Shown: positions 1 through 14,631 of the stretch, piece by piece
How the letters are laid out: each line of letters opens with the position of its first letter
Position numbering within the stretch: the first letter of the stretch is position 1
DNA from: Adineta vaga
Lineage: Eukaryota; Rotifera
Direction of reading: 5' to 3'
DNA: 64,000 nt
Assembly (NCBI GenBank): GCA_021613535.1
Contig: CP075493.1
Coordinates: 2,170,001-2,234,000 of the forward strand
Position numbers and translations under genes: made by a program
Notes under the pieces: model-generated
What the model was told of the DNA's origin: nothing
What the model saw: the letters and a program-made list of their open reading frames with translations, nothing else
The model's database searches: none

Positions 1-817
1 AATGAAAAAAAATATCATCACTTCTTTACATTGCAAAATCAAAGAAACATCAACCGAAAAACGTTTGATTAATTTGTCTCATAAAAATGGAAAGATTGGT
101 GAGACTGAATTGAGTGTACTCGAAACTCGGCCATAGATCGTTTCGACACGAGCAGTACCATCGAGTTAGGTCCACTTTTACCACAGACATTATACTTGCT
201 ATGAAATCATTCGTATTAATAGGTTGATTACAAATTGTACATGTACATCGAAAATCTTTAATTACGAATATTCTATAAGTCACTCAAGATAGAATATTTT
301 GACAGAGAGAAAGTCTCCCAAAGCTAAGAAGAAAGGATATTTTATATTAAGATATTTTATGAGAATATAAATTTTTATCCATTTTCGATCTTCTCTCATC
401 CACACTCTCAAGTTTGATTACTGTTAGTTGTAAAATGGCTTCGAGAGAAGATCACACGTTCTCGTCACTGTAAAACAAAAACGTATGTGTCTCTATCAAC
501 CTCATGATATATCCAATGTTTTTATTTTAACATGCAATTACAATTGTTCTATGACACATATTCTATATCCGCTAATCTTATTAAGTAATACAAATGAAAT
601 AAGAAAGTATAAAATCGTAATGGAAGAGAATGTCGATGAACTATATTTTTCGTTTTCTGTAAACATATACATACACATTTGATTCTTTTGTAGATCATTG
701 TTATGTTAAGTTTGCTTTAACTACAATTACATATTGAAAAAAAAGGAGTGAAGCTTATCATCTGAGATTCTTCGTATTGTACATCATAGAATATTTATAA
801 AAATATTTTTATTTTGG
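1..817. other. Region without a supported gene
   Basis: No gene can be supported here. A 77-codon open frame on the minus strand (50-283) carries several cysteines, including a CTCTIC cluster, and could be an exon of a gene running out of the window, but neither splice sites nor a family confirm it. The rest is AT-rich with short chance frames. Confidence 0.4.
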
Positions 818-1115
818 GCTCCAAAAAAGAAAGGTGGCAAGAAGAAAACGGGAAAGAAAGGATCGAAATGACCAGTCATCTTTGATGGCCGTCCAGCCGC
901 TGAGGTATATCAATTAATTATTGAGTTATTTCTTCTTCAACAAGAAATTCTTGTGTATCTATAGATGACAAAAGAAGAATTAGAAGATCATTTAGTTCAT
1001 ATCCGTGAAGAACTTGAGAATAATATATGATAACTGGTTCATAGCATGAAAATATATTCATCAGATGCTGATAGAAAAATATTGAATTCCTATGAAAAGA
1101 ATGGCCACCTTATGT
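818..1115 (+). pseudogene. GAS8: Decayed GAS8/DRC4 (dynein regulatory complex subunit 4) 5' fragment
   Basis: The reading begins A-P-K-K-K-G-G-K-K-K and continues PVIFDGRP, a GT..AG intron (905-964), then MTKEELEDHLVHIREELE. This is the N-terminus of GAS8, whose family starts MAPKKKGKKGK and continues with a (M)SKEQVEEHVSRIREELD-type segment. GAS8/DRC4 is a subunit of the nexin-dynein regulatory complex of motile cilia. Damage is plain: the initiator ATG reads TGG, an in-frame TGA stands at 869-871 where TGG (Trp) is likely ancestral, and after the IREELE segment the frame ends at TGA 1028-1030 with only blurred similarity beyond. About 370 downstream codons of a normal GAS8 are missing. It looks like a relic of a duplicated gene that kept its intron, so it did not arise by retroposition. 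Confidence 0.72.
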
Positions 1116-1525
1116 TAACAAAAAAAATTTTTATTGAATTAATTATTATACATTTTTTGCACGAAATCTGTGTATAGTATTCTTGTGATTGAAAGTTTTC
1201 TCAATATGATGAAAATAAATTTTTGTTATGTTTGAAGAGTCTTGAATTGCAAAAGAAAGACTAAAACCTTAATATTTAACTAGTAGAAAAAATGTAATAC
1301 AAAGTCTCATTAATATAATTCAAAACTAAAACTTGAAGAAGCATTACAAGTTATACTCATTGAAAAAATCTCGCGCATGATCTTGATGCTTTTGATTATA
1401 AATACATGAACATGTACAGAAAAACAAAGTACTTAAAGAATATGTTAAAAATAAATCGAAAAACGTGAATATTATGGAAAAAAATCGAATATATTGTCTT
1501 GATTACTTTGAATATCAAGCACAGT

Positions 1526-2408
1526 TTATGTCGTACAGTATCTAGTGGAGCAATAGCTCATTGTTGTTAGATAGTAAACAAAAAAATCACCGCAATTAGT
1601 TGCCAGAACGACGTTTACCGAATATGGTGAATAGCATAAATTTCCCGAATAATTAACACATACTGAACCAGTTGTTGTAGTACCAGCAGTTGAAGAGAGA
1701 GTACCATTAAACCAGCCTGGATAACTTGTGCCACAATTATACATACTAACAGGCGATGTGGCTAATCGAGTACCAGATGCGCCGGTAAATCGATACCATC
1801 CTGTTGATAAAGAACTATCGCAATAACAGCCACTACAACTTGTATAAGCAGCATTTCGATCAGCTTCTGATCGTGTAGTATAGGTGCTACATTGAGAAGG
1901 AAGAGTTACAGAACTTCCGCTTGATCCTGAACCTGAGGAGCTATTCGAATTTGTGCTTGCAGTATTGCAATTTCTTGCTGATTCTAAAGAAAGTTTGCAT
2001 CAGATCAAGTACGATCTGTAATGAAAACTTACTCTCCTGTATATACAATGTTGTCATTACTCCTAATGGAATACCGCTGATCGTTAAACCAACTATAGTA
2101 GCAATCAATAGTGCACCGATAAAATGTTTTTTACTAGGTCCACATATACCACTAAAGAAATTTCATCATATTATGGAATTGCCTTATTCAAAGCAGGGAT
2201 TCTTATGGTTTGTTTTCGTACTGTTATTTGGCTCGAAAGGTCGTGGTACCGTGGACTGTCTATATGATTGCATTGCTTGATTATAGTCGTTATAAGGATA
2301 GGCTTGCGATCCTCGATACGCTGAGGTGGGTATTTCATTTACTGTTGGCATTCTTTCTTTGGTTTCCCAAATACTTTTTCGTTCACTATTAGAATGATCG
2401 TGTGACAT
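1526..2408 (-). CDS. Single-pass membrane protein with a D8C (uromodulin/GP2/OIT3-type) domain
   Basis: The minus-strand gene starts near MSHDHSNSERKS with a hydrophilic, Tyr/Pro-rich cytoplasmic-like part. One hydrophobic segment follows (HFIGALLIATIVGLTISGIP, around 2050-2130), then a Ser/Gly linker and a cysteine-rich ectodomain. The ectodomain carries the D8C hallmark order: GWYRFTG, a short variable piece, NCGT, GWFNGT, VCVNYSGNLC, and NCGDFFVYYL before the last Cys residues. D8C occurs in uromodulin, GP2 and OIT3, which are secreted or surface glycoproteins. The topology looks type II (N-in, C-out), without a signal peptide. A 49-base intron (about 1983-2031; GTAAGT..TTTCTTTAG) restores the frame between membrane and ectodomain exons. 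The junction of the first two exons (about 2150-2230) is not resolved. Ligand and role are unknown. Confidence 0.7.
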
Positions 2409-2898
2409 GCATAAAAGATAGAAATACAGTTGATTCAATGAGTTGATCAGAATACTTTATAGTACGGGATTATGTAAATAAGTTTTAGAAAAAAAAACTA
2501 TTTCTTTTCAACAAAATATGCTACTGTCTCTCTTGTTTTTGACGGTTTTCTTATATTAAATTTTGCATAAGATACAAATAATACATAATAATTGAATTTC
2601 ACTTGTTTGTTTTGTATGTGAATAGAGTTTCGAGACTAGAATGGATTCTGAAAATAAAGTTTTTTCGTGTTTATCTAATGAATACTACAATCTCGATCGA
2701 ACATGGAGAACTATTCAATATTTTTGTATAGTAACGATTTAGTGAAAATCTCGAGAACAAAAAGCGACCTCTTTCTTTTCTTGCAAAATAAATGACGGTG
2801 GTTTCGAAGCAACGCAGTTTACATATGATTTTGTTGTACGTTTAACTGACGACGAGATCTCCATTTTTTATCATTAAATCGGTTGAATATTTGTAAAG

Positions 2899-3943
2899 AT
2901 GGGTATCGAAGCAAAAGATTTCATTCTTGATCTTGATTTACTCGCATTCAGTGGCATTGTTTTCAGTCCAGAACAACGTGCTTCTTTACAAACATCACTT
3001 GTTATTCTCAAAGAACAATATAAATTCAAGACGATTCATTTTTGGGGAAAAATCTTAGGTATTAATGATGATTATTTCATTGTTCAAGGTCGACAGAGAG
3101 ATGAACTTCGTGATCGACAATTTCTCTATAGGTAATTCTAATTGATTGATTTTCAAATGAAAGATTTATTTTTCGAAATTTAAAGCAAAGATTGTATCAA
3201 TTGGAATATGTTAAATCCAGCAAGTGATGAAGCAAAAGACTTAGTTGATTTATGTCAAGGACGTTTTACAGGTGATCCATCACATGATTTTGAAGTAACA
3301 AAATATGATATTACGGATGAAGATACCGAAGATGAAAATATCGAAGAAGTTAAAGTAAAAATTCGAGATAATTTTAATGAAAAATATTTAGTATTCATTT
3401 AGACATCGTTACGTGAAGAAGATCGATTAGCTGCTTCTCTATGGAAAATTGAACAAGATGCATTGATTATTCCACGTGGTGCATATATTCTTCAGCCAAA
3501 TGGGGATGTCGAACGAAATCGTACATTCGATGGTAAGAGAAATTTTCACATCGATTGAATTGAAAACACATTTCTCTAAATTTTCTTAGGATTAACAATT
3601 GCCGAATGTAGTAAACTATCGAATTATTTTCATTTTTGCGAACCAATTCATCTTCCCAAGAAAAGTTTAGTTCATCGAAGTGTTCTTGACAAAAGTATTC
3701 ATTTCCTTGATCCCATCAATGAAGATATTCCGAAAGGTATCTTTCTCATCGATTTTTGTTCATAATCATGTTGATGATCATCTAGGTTGGAGTGTTCAAT
3801 ATGAACGTGGTAGTGGATTAGTTCATCTTCGTAGTCTTAAATGGCCTGGTATGGCATTCTTTCATATACCAGGAACGAATCGTTATGGTTCACTCTATTG
3901 TGGTATTGGTGAAGAAAACAAAGATTTAGCTTTTATGCTTTAA
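2899..3943 (+). CDS. RSPH9: Radial spoke head protein 9 (RSPH9)
   Basis: RSPH9 is a component of the radial spoke head in 9+2 motile cilia. The conceptual protein matches the family along its whole length: an N-terminal block with SPEQRASLQTSLVILKEQY and FWGKILGI, then YFIVQG, QGRFTGDPSHDFE, ALIIPRGA, NRTFDGLTIAE, SNYFHF, and a C-terminal block ending SLKWPGMAFFH, YGSLYCGIGE and DLAFML, as in vertebrate RSPH9. Exons: 2899-3131, 3186-3354, 3403-3532, 3590-3736 and 3786-3943. Introns are 48-57 bases with GT..AG ends, and the phases join cleanly. Length is near the usual ~275 residues. The gene appears intact. Confidence 0.95.
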
Positions 3944-4791
3944 ATAAAATTTTAAAAAAAAGACACATTTTTTAAAAAAAACGTTTTCTTCTGTAAAATC
4001 ACTATTTTAATTAAAGAAAATATAAACTTTTGTGCTGTATTTTCACTCATAACAATGGTGATTCATTACATTATGTCTTATGGTTTCATAAAACAAAGTC
4101 AATATCTTTACTCAATATAAATCTTGCATATGTTAATTTTATTTAATTAGTTTAGAAAACATTTCGATGATGATTGAATCCTTGTAATATAATAAATATT
4201 TTCGTTAGTATGCTTTCCGGTTATTTTCTTCAATGAATGAATAATAAAGGCACATTTTTCATCTTTTCGTTCTTTTGAATAACGACGAAAAGAATTTCAT
4301 CATACTTCAGGCAACAAATCCATTCATTCACATTGATGTTTTATAAAGAAGAAGAAGAAGAAGAGAACTTTTGATTGATTTTAATTTCTTTACTTATGAG
4401 TAACAAGAGCAGAATGTATTCATATTTGATTTTAATATTAAAATCAACGAATTAAATTAATGATGTCTATACGATTCAATTGATTATTCTGGATATTTAG
4501 AAGATGAAAGTATAGAAAAAGAAAACTTTCGATAAAGAATATTTACTCAAGTGTTACTTTTTATCGATTTTTTTTCCTTTCATCAAACTTCGTTTTTCAA
4601 GTATCTTATATAAACATATTCATAAATTTATTCCAATTCTTTCGTTTCATATCGAACGGAATTTTTTTTTTACTCCTCAAAAATTTTATCATTGTGATCA
4701 ATGAAGACGAAAAACTGAGGTACAATTATTTACGGTATGAAAACTAGAAGTAGAATGAAATGATTATGATTTATCTTTCTTTTATTTCAAG
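3944..4791. other. Intergenic region
   Basis: AT-rich spacer between RSPH9 and the next plus-strand gene, with candidate poly(A) signals just after the RSPH9 stop and a short GAA run at about 4350-4367. The 5' end of the following gene probably lies in its last part, but no in-frame ATG was found before the acceptor at 4790-4791. Confidence 0.5.
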
Positions 4792-7609
4792 AAAAAAGAG
4801 AGTCGTAAAACGGAACAGTCAGGAAATGGTGAACGACAAATTACAAATTATAATTCATCTGGTTCAATGCCAAGACGTTATCGAAGTGTATTCAATAGAG
4901 AGACAATATTTGGTATTAAAACTGATGAACATCATTCACGTTCACATTCTGTAGGTAAACTTTAGTCTCTAATACTTAGTATTATTCATTTCGAATGGAT
5001 ATTTAGCCTGGCAATCATATTGAATCACAAGTTCATCAACGACCATTCAAACCTGTTCGAGAATTTCTCACAACTCAACCACTACTAGTCAATCAAGAAG
5101 GGTAAGTAGTGCTTCTTCATTTTTCTTTTCTCTTTTAAAATTTCATATTTGTAGAGACAATCAACGACGTTCATCACCTCGTGTAAACTTTTGACAATGA
5201 CCTTTGATGCATTTAGTGTGTATATTTATTTTCAGATCAATGGTTTCACTCGTTCACAAACAGAAGCAACAATACAAAATGTAAATATTGCCTTAACACA
5301 AACAGCAAATAAACTTCGTCAAGAACCATTCAATTCAGGTATACCTATTACTCGTTCATTACCAACACTTACTGAACCATTCTCTACTCGACCTATGACT
5401 GTTCGTTCAACAAAGTATCAAAATACTGGTACGACAACATCAATAAATTATGATCATCAAACATCTAATGAAACGAAAAAACCTCTACCAATTGAACTTA
5501 CAATGAAACGATCAACGAACTTCTTTACATCACCTAGTAATTCACAAGATCGAATAGCAACTGGACCTGGTCCACTTATTGTTCAACGATCAACTGCAAT
5601 GGCAACAAATGAACATACTAATGCTCGTATACCAACACCATTACGTGCTTTGCCACATAATCTTGAATTAGATAATGAACCAGTTAATTTTGGTAAAGCA
5701 GTACTCGATGATTATCCCAAGAAAACCAAAGTAGAACAAAATGCATTTATAATATATTGTATAATTCATCGGATTTATTCCTTAGACTAACAAAACTGAA
5801 ACAAACCACCCAAAAGTGAAATCTCGTAAGCAATCACCTACTCAACATGCATCATCCATTGATAAACATCATCGTGCATTACCCGAAGTCAGTGTTCATC
5901 CACAATTTCAAAGTTCTGTTCAAGAAAATCTTCATCATTTACCAACTATACATGGTATATCTTACAATAGATAGATATAGAACAAGAATTTACTAGAAAC
6001 TTTCTATCTCTAGACGAAATTCATACGAATCATCGTCGTACACAAATCGACACGAATGATAATACAAAGCGAATATCCTCATCATCACGGAAATCTTTAC
6101 AGATCATCGATGTACAACCAAATGTAACTATGGAGCATCAACCATCAAATTCGCCGCCACCAACACCTCGTCGATTAATAACGAGAAAGAATTCTTTCAA
6201 TGAAATACATCTTGAACGAAATCATATTCATGAACAAGGATTAACGAATAGTACATCCACATTGAAACAAGAAGATACGAGCAATGGACAAAATCTATTA
6301 GTACCCCCATCATCACCAGCAAGTAGAGATTTGAATAACCATAATGACAATCCATTTCGAATGAATTCAGAAATACTAGTCAATCGGAGAAATAGCAAAC
6401 ATCATCGGCCTTCAACTCGACTTAAGAATTATGATGATGAATCGGAATCGGAGTTGACTGTTACAGAAACTCAAAGTAAAGATGATTGTAAGCATAAATT
6501 CGAAATTCGATAGATTTTTTTTTTGAAAAAACCTTTTATTGTTTAGATCAAATTCATCGGCATGATCAGATGACAAGTGATGTTGTCAGCGATGTTTGGT
6601 CTGATTTAACCAGTGAATTCAGTACTACTAAACTGCGTAAACATCCACATATTCGTACATCAACACCTAATCTAACTCAACGCAGTTCCAGTTTCAGTTC
6701 TAAAGAAATTGTACAATTACGAAAACAATTGAACAGTTCGTTTAAACAGAATATCATTGAAATAATTTCTTCCTATATATTTCAGATCTACAAATAATGT
6801 ACGACGATTTATTCAGATTATTAGATAATGATACTGAAACTGCCAAAGTTAATCATATAAAAACAAATATATCTTCTCAACCTGAACCTAATGAACGAAA
6901 ACATCGATTTCGAAAAATGCTTTCTATACATCAAACTTCCTCGGACATGAAGTAATAATTCAATAACGAACTTCGATTTGTGATCACATTAACATCTACG
7001 TATTATTTTTTTCAGAGAAATCAATCAACGTTTTACTCGACTTGAATCATCAATAGTAACTCTTGCTGAATCGATAGCAAAATTATCTGCACAAGTACAA
7101 AGTCAACGTTCTGTCAAAAATGAAGTTGCTCATCTTCGTGAAGAAGTAGCTGAACTTCGACAACAAATTTCTCAACCATCGTCTCGTTTATTATCAGCAA
7201 ATGTTCAACGTCTTGCTACAACAAATAGTACCAATCCAATCAATATGACTTCATCAACCAATCAACGTTCAACCGCCGTTCTTGATCCACGACAAGCACG
7301 AAAAATTGAACAGTAAAAATATATTTTTGTGTGAATTGGATTTGACTTTATCTTGTACAAATGGATTGTTCGTTTAGATTCTTTGGCACAGAAGCAATGC
7401 TTCATTATTTTCTTAGTTTATTAAATTATCCAGAATATATTTACATATTTGAAAAAGAAAAAATTGGTTTTTGTGAATTAGCATTTTTGGATGAAAGAAA
7501 ATTACAAAGTCTTGGCATTCCACATGGACCATCCATACGAATTATCTATGAAGCACAACAATATTTTATTTCATTATTAACATTAAAATCCAATGAAACT
7601 GATGTATAA
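4792..7609 (+). CDS. Ser/Thr-rich coiled-coil protein with C-terminal SAM domain
   Basis: Multi-exon gene whose first supported exon follows the acceptor at 4790-4791. The earliest in-frame ATG is inside this exon (near 4866, MPRRYRSVF), so the true start is uncertain. The protein has a long disordered part rich in Ser, Thr, Asn and basic residues (5236-6790). A coiled coil follows (about 7017-7180: a LESSIVTLAESIAKLSAQV segment, then HLREEVAELRQQI), and the C-terminal exon (about 7378-7609) encodes a SAM-like fold with LHYFLSLLNYPEYIYIFEKE and ERKLQSLGIPHGPSIRI. SAM domains mediate protein-protein or RNA contacts. The order disordered-coil-SAM suggests a cytoskeletal or scaffold protein. I do not recognise the orthologue. 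Introns are 50-65 bases. Confidence 0.75.
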
Positions 7610-8429
7610 AGGATCATAGTGAAATAAGATTCATGAATATATATTTTCTTATGTAAACGTGTGATCCTAAACAAAGATGTAATCTTAACGAAATCGTTTG
7701 AGAGTATTGTTGTCAATAAATTTTACTGAACAAACAAAGCAGAAAAAAAGAAGACATAACAAACTCGTTTGATTTACAAGATAGGCGAACGGACAATAGT
7801 TTCCTACACTCTGAAGATCTATGTGTGATGGCGACCTCTTCAAAATCATCGCTTCCATTAGCGTTTTCTTTCATTCTTATTCCCCCTCTCTCTGAAGCCT
7901 ATAATACTAACTGCATGACAAACTATTCTTTGTCTTCTTCTTCGATAAACATAAAATAAAACGTACTTTTCAATTTCATCAGTCAATCAGTTTATTTTTT
8001 GTTACGAATAGAAGCATATATATATATAGACATGTTTCAATTCTGATTCAGCCGGCAATCGATTTCTATTCGTTTTTTGTTTACAATATATTAAGATCAT
8101 TAGATGCAAGCATACACATAGAATTTGATATAACAATTTATCTTTTTTACTCGTTTACCTTTTATGTTTCTGAGGATTTTTAGAAATCTTGTTTCTGTTA
8201 CACGTAAGTCAGGTTTGAATGAATAATTTAGAGAGGGAAGATTCGCTTCGATCCAAGGGGTATATCTTTTTTTCTTCTGTTCTGCAATATCTTGTCGCTT
8301 TCCATTCGATGATCGTAAATATTGTTTACATAGAACTCAAGAACGAAGTCGATGTACCCAAAACAGCAAGAAGATATATATATATATATGAATTTTCTTA
8401 CTTTTAGATTTTATTTATTTAATTAGAGA
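7610..8429. other. Intergenic / 5' region of UDP-glucose pyrophosphorylase
   Basis: AT-rich. Contains two short TA runs (about 8020-8030 and 8375-8390). A pyrimidine-rich acceptor (..AATTAG) ends at 8426, three bases before the start codon of the next gene, so a 5'UTR intron or trans-splice site lies here. No gene seen. Confidence 0.5.
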
Positions 8430-10673
<2,244 letters not shown>

Positions 10674-11129
10674 TTTTAAGTCGTTTCTTTTAGTCTACGT
10701 TTATATAACCTTGCCGTCGTTTGCATAGTCTTTTGATTAGAAATCCTTTGGTTAGAACGAACAACAGATTTATTCCTGCAGAATGATTTTATGAATAAAT
10801 ATGTGTTTAAAAGAAAAGCGTATAACGCTTGGTATATAAGTTCACTCTAATTTATGAGAGGAAATGAAACGACTTGACTTGCTATTTTATCATGAAAGCA
10901 ATACTAATATTTGTTTCAAGTGCCGTCTATTTATTGCCTTCATATAGTTAAATTTGTTTTAATTGTGTTGCAGTATCCATAAATATTCTTCATCAAATGA
11001 ATAAGTATGTTTCATCATGCATTATTTTTCATCGTTATTGTGCAATAACTATTGCATGAGAAAAATATTTCTTGTTTTTATATATAAATATAAAATGTCT
11101 ACAAAACAGAAAGAAAAAAATAAAACATC
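10674..11129. other. Intergenic region
   Basis: AT-rich spacer of about 450 bases between two plus-strand genes. No gene or repeat of note is seen. Confidence 0.5.
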
Positions 11130-12145
11130 ATGGGTGGTAATGCGCTGAAAAAAGTGGTGACTCGTCGTTATGCTCTAGATGAATATTTGAAATTAAAAGA
11201 ACGTATATTAAATAAAATTCGTGAACATATCAATCAATGTGATGTTCCAAGAGAATTTCCATGTAAAGAATCATTTGGTGATTTAGATGTTCTCATGGTA
11301 TGTCCGTCATCGATAAAAATTCGTCAATTATTTGAAGAATTATTTCATCCAACAGAAATTGTTCATAATGGTGATGTTTATTCATTCGATGTTGAACAAT
11401 TTCAAATCGATTTTATTCTTGTTCCACAAGAACAATTCGATAATGCCATTGTCTACTTCTCGTATTCAGATCTTGGTGGTTTAATAGGAAATATTTGTCA
11501 TAAAATTGGACTAAAATATGGTATTCAAGGTCTATGGATGAATGTACATACAAAAGAATTTGATCCAACGACGACATCGACTAAACTTACATTATCGACC
11601 AATGTTCAAGAGATCTTTGCCTTTCTGGGTTATGATTATGAACGATATATGAAAGGTTTTGAAAATGATAAAGAATTTTTTCAATGGATTATTGAAGGTA
11701 AATATTTTCGTCGTTATTATTTCAATGATGATCAACTTAATCATGCACATCGACAACGAACATCAAAACGTCCTATCTATATTAAATTTGTTGCATTTTT
11801 AAATGAACAAGAAATTCCACAAGATATATCATCTGATGATCGAGAGGAATTTCATCTTCATATTCGTCAACAAGCATTGATCTTCTTCGATAAACAACAA
11901 GCCTATGAACAAGGATTGAATGCTAGACAGGGTAAGAACAATTTCGTGAGAAATATAGTGGAAAATATTTCACTGATATTGATGATCAAAAACAAATGAT
12001 TCGTGTTTATATGGAAAATTTCGAAAGACGATTTGGTCGAACAGATGAAGAATTTCATCAATGGGTACTGGATACTGATGTAGAAATTATTAAATCAGAA
12101 ATAGAAAAATACAAACAAGAATTGAAAAAAGATCGATCTTCTTAA
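11130..12145 (+). CDS. Nucleotidyltransferase-like protein (MGGNALKK family), frame broken once
   Basis: Single-exon gene starting MGGNALKKVVTRRYALDEY. The core has a nucleotidyltransferase-like pattern: ESFGDLDVLMV (a G-D-x-D acidic pair) followed by QIDFILVP and then YSDLGGLIGNICHKIGLKYG. From general knowledge, proteins of this type are common in large DNA viruses, phages and scattered eukaryotes rather than in animals; transfer is an inference. The frame starting at 11130 ends at 11999, but coding sense changes frame at about 11931-11938. The continuation, with EQFREKYSGKYF and a charged C-terminal helix, stays open to the stop at 12145. No intron fits, because there is a GT at the break but no suitable acceptor. 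A single missing base would account for it. The substrate is unknown. Confidence 0.65.
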
Positions 12146-12967
12146 CTGACCCTATTTTTGTTTTTTTGTGAAATAAAATTGAATGAAACTTACAATCCAT
12201 TCTAGAGTTGTTTATTTTGTTGTGACCTTGAAAGAATCTGATGTGGAAATGATTAGCTTCAAGGTATTTTCTGTAATTTCATAGAAACAGCATTTCGGAT
12301 CGGAAGAATTTTGCTTTTTGTTCTGACATTTTCTGATCGCAGAGTGTCGGAAACAGTGCTTTTCTCTAGACTTCCGAACCTTTTCCGTAGATCAAAATCA
12401 TTATTCAGAGTTATTTATGTGAGAACGAATAATCGACTATCTTTATCTATAAATTAAAATCATCGTCAACACTGATTGCAGTAAGGACACGTTGTTTCGT
12501 TCTGTCATTCTTTTATTAAGTAATAGTAGGAATAATCTATTTGAAGAAGGAAATGGTTTGTATTGCTCATCAAAATATAATCTTCAATAATTCGATACCA
12601 TTCATCTTATATCTCATTTATTTTTATTCATGATTGAATACATTTGGTAGAAACCAATAACGACTATCGTCGTGTGTCAACCAAATTAATTCGAATACGT
12701 CTCTACTATCACAAATCATTTTTCTGTAGGAATAACTAAATAAATGATTCAAGATGTACATAATACATTTATTTGAAGAAACTATTCTTCTGTATTAAAT
12801 AAATAAATCAATCATTCTAATTTCATTACAAAACAACAACGAAAGCACTGTAATAGATTTTGACTACGAAATATAAGCATAAATAATTTGACTGCAGACG
12901 AACAACATTGAGAAAATCTTTGGTGTGTTCTATTTCCTATCTGGTTAAATGCATTCTAATAAGAAAA
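12146..12967. other. Intergenic region
   Basis: Spacer between convergent genes. A 31-codon exon-like minus-strand frame (12624-12719, with Trp-rich residues and an acceptor-like CTACAG upstream) is the only coding-like hint. It is too short to call. Confidence 0.4.
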
Positions 12968-14308
12968 TTATGGTTCAAGTTTTGGGCATTCAGGATGAAG
13001 AAAATTTCGTGGATGGATCATTCCATTTTGTCTGATAATCCATTCATTAGATAAATAATCGATGACGTCTTTGATCTGTTCCTGACGAATGTCACCATCA
13101 AGTTCAGCTAAATATCGATAGAATTTCTTCCATTGTTCAAATGGTATACGAGCATTAGCACCCGGTGGATCGCTCGTTAACAACTCGCAGATCTTAATTA
13201 ATGTATCGGTTAAATTCTATGACAAAGAAAAACGTTTTGTCTTGAACATATCTCAAACAAAGATAATTGTCTTACTTTAGATATTTTCGTCATTGCTACC
13301 ACCAGAAAATGATCCCATTGTACGTCACCATTGAATGTACCGATTTGTACGATATCATCAAATTGTTCTCGTGGTATATTTAAATCATCGTATTTATCCT
13401 GAATCTCTTTTAATGATATCGTACCTCGTGAAGAAAACTAAACAAAATCAAACAATAGTTATGATTCTACAAAACTTCAAATAAAACATTGGATTCCATT
13501 CATAAGGAACTAATCGAGTATTTTCTTCAGTAGGAATTTCATGTCACGAACGTTTGTTTTTCTAAACTTATTCCTCGTGCTATTCTTTAATTAAGACATG
13601 CAAATTTCTTCGACTGATTGCTTCTAATAATATACAACATGTTATTATGTAACCAATGAATCCATCGATAGTGTAATATTATAAAGAATTTCATACCTAA
13701 ATAATTTTATTTTCTCATTCGATTACAAAGAAAACCTACCTCACAATCATTTCATCTTCTCTAAGTAACAGTAGACATTATAATTAATGTACTTTCATCA
13801 CACTATATAATCATACACGACTCTTTATTTTAACCTATACGAAATTCTCTTTCGATTATTCTTAAACAATATTTATTACAAACGATAACATCATAACTTT
13901 CATTTTATAAATGAAATTTATAGAAAACATCAAAAGTTACCTGTCTATGTAATATTTTCAATAAACCCATCGTTAAACCTGTATCAATTTTTTGTGTAGA
14001 AACGGGCATTTCCATACCTGAATGTTTTCAATATAAAATAGAACAACGAGAAAGGTATTTTCTTACGATCTTTAACTGGTGGTATTTGACCACTTGCTAA
14101 TGCTCGAAAATATCTATTATTATTATTGAACATGAAAAAAACTCGTATAAATATTAAATAGATATGAGAAGACTTACGCAGCACTCCATGCTACTATGTC
14201 TGTGGGTTGTGTTCGTATTGCTGCTTTAGAAAATTGAAGTAAGATATCAGGAAATTCGGATGGAATACAAATTTGTTCGCTTGTATAATATGGTTCGTTT
14301 GTCGCCAT
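12968..14308 (-). CDS. ROPN1L: Ropporin-1-like protein (ROPN1L / RSPH11)
   Basis: A radial-spoke-associated protein with an RIIa-type dimerisation/docking domain that binds A-kinase anchoring proteins in cilia and sperm tails. Starting at ATG 14308 the protein reads MATNEPYYTSEQICIPSEFP, then DILLQFSKAAIRTQPTDIV and WSAAYFRALASGQIPPVKDR, then a MEMP..DTGLT.G.LK.LH block, all aligned with vertebrate ROPN1L. Later exons give FDDIVQIGTFNGDVQWDHF, LLTSDPPGANARIPF, FYRYLAELDGD and RQNGMIHPRNFLHP. There are five exons. Four are joined by short introns and one intron (about 13440-13940) is ~500 bases, long for this locus. The frame starting at 14385 is an unrelated out-of-frame reading. Confidence 0.93.
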
Positions 14309-14631
14309 ATTTGTGCACAAGAATGAATGAACACTTGCGGTCGTTCTATATTTGATGTAAACATGTCAATACGATACTCAACCATTGATATTAACTTATA
14401 TTTAATATGTGTTAATTTTCAGTTTATTGAATAAAACAAATTTATTTCATATACTTTTTTGATATTTAAAATAAAAATTCGAAGAAAAAGAATAGCTAAT
14501 TTAATATTTACATCGAATGTGGCGCATCCTGAACATCATTGGTTCGTATCATTTTGAGGCTCGAAACAAAGACAAACTCAATCAAATCAATCGTTCTCTC
14601 TCTCTCTCTTTATTAAATCATAGATATAAAG

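Noticed and set aside
11931-12000. Possible intron starting at GGTAAG in the nucleotidyltransferase-like gene
   Set aside because: Nearest AG sites lack a pyrimidine tract, and splicing would remove sequence that is clearly coding in the alternative frame.
12624-12719. 31-codon minus-strand exon-like frame (ending WFLPNVFNHE)
   Set aside because: Residue mix and an upstream acceptor look coding, but no partner exon was found and chance cannot be excluded.
14194-14385. 63-codon frame beginning MVEYRIDMFTSN
   Set aside because: It overlaps the first ropporin exon in another frame; the ATG at 14308 gives the conserved protein.
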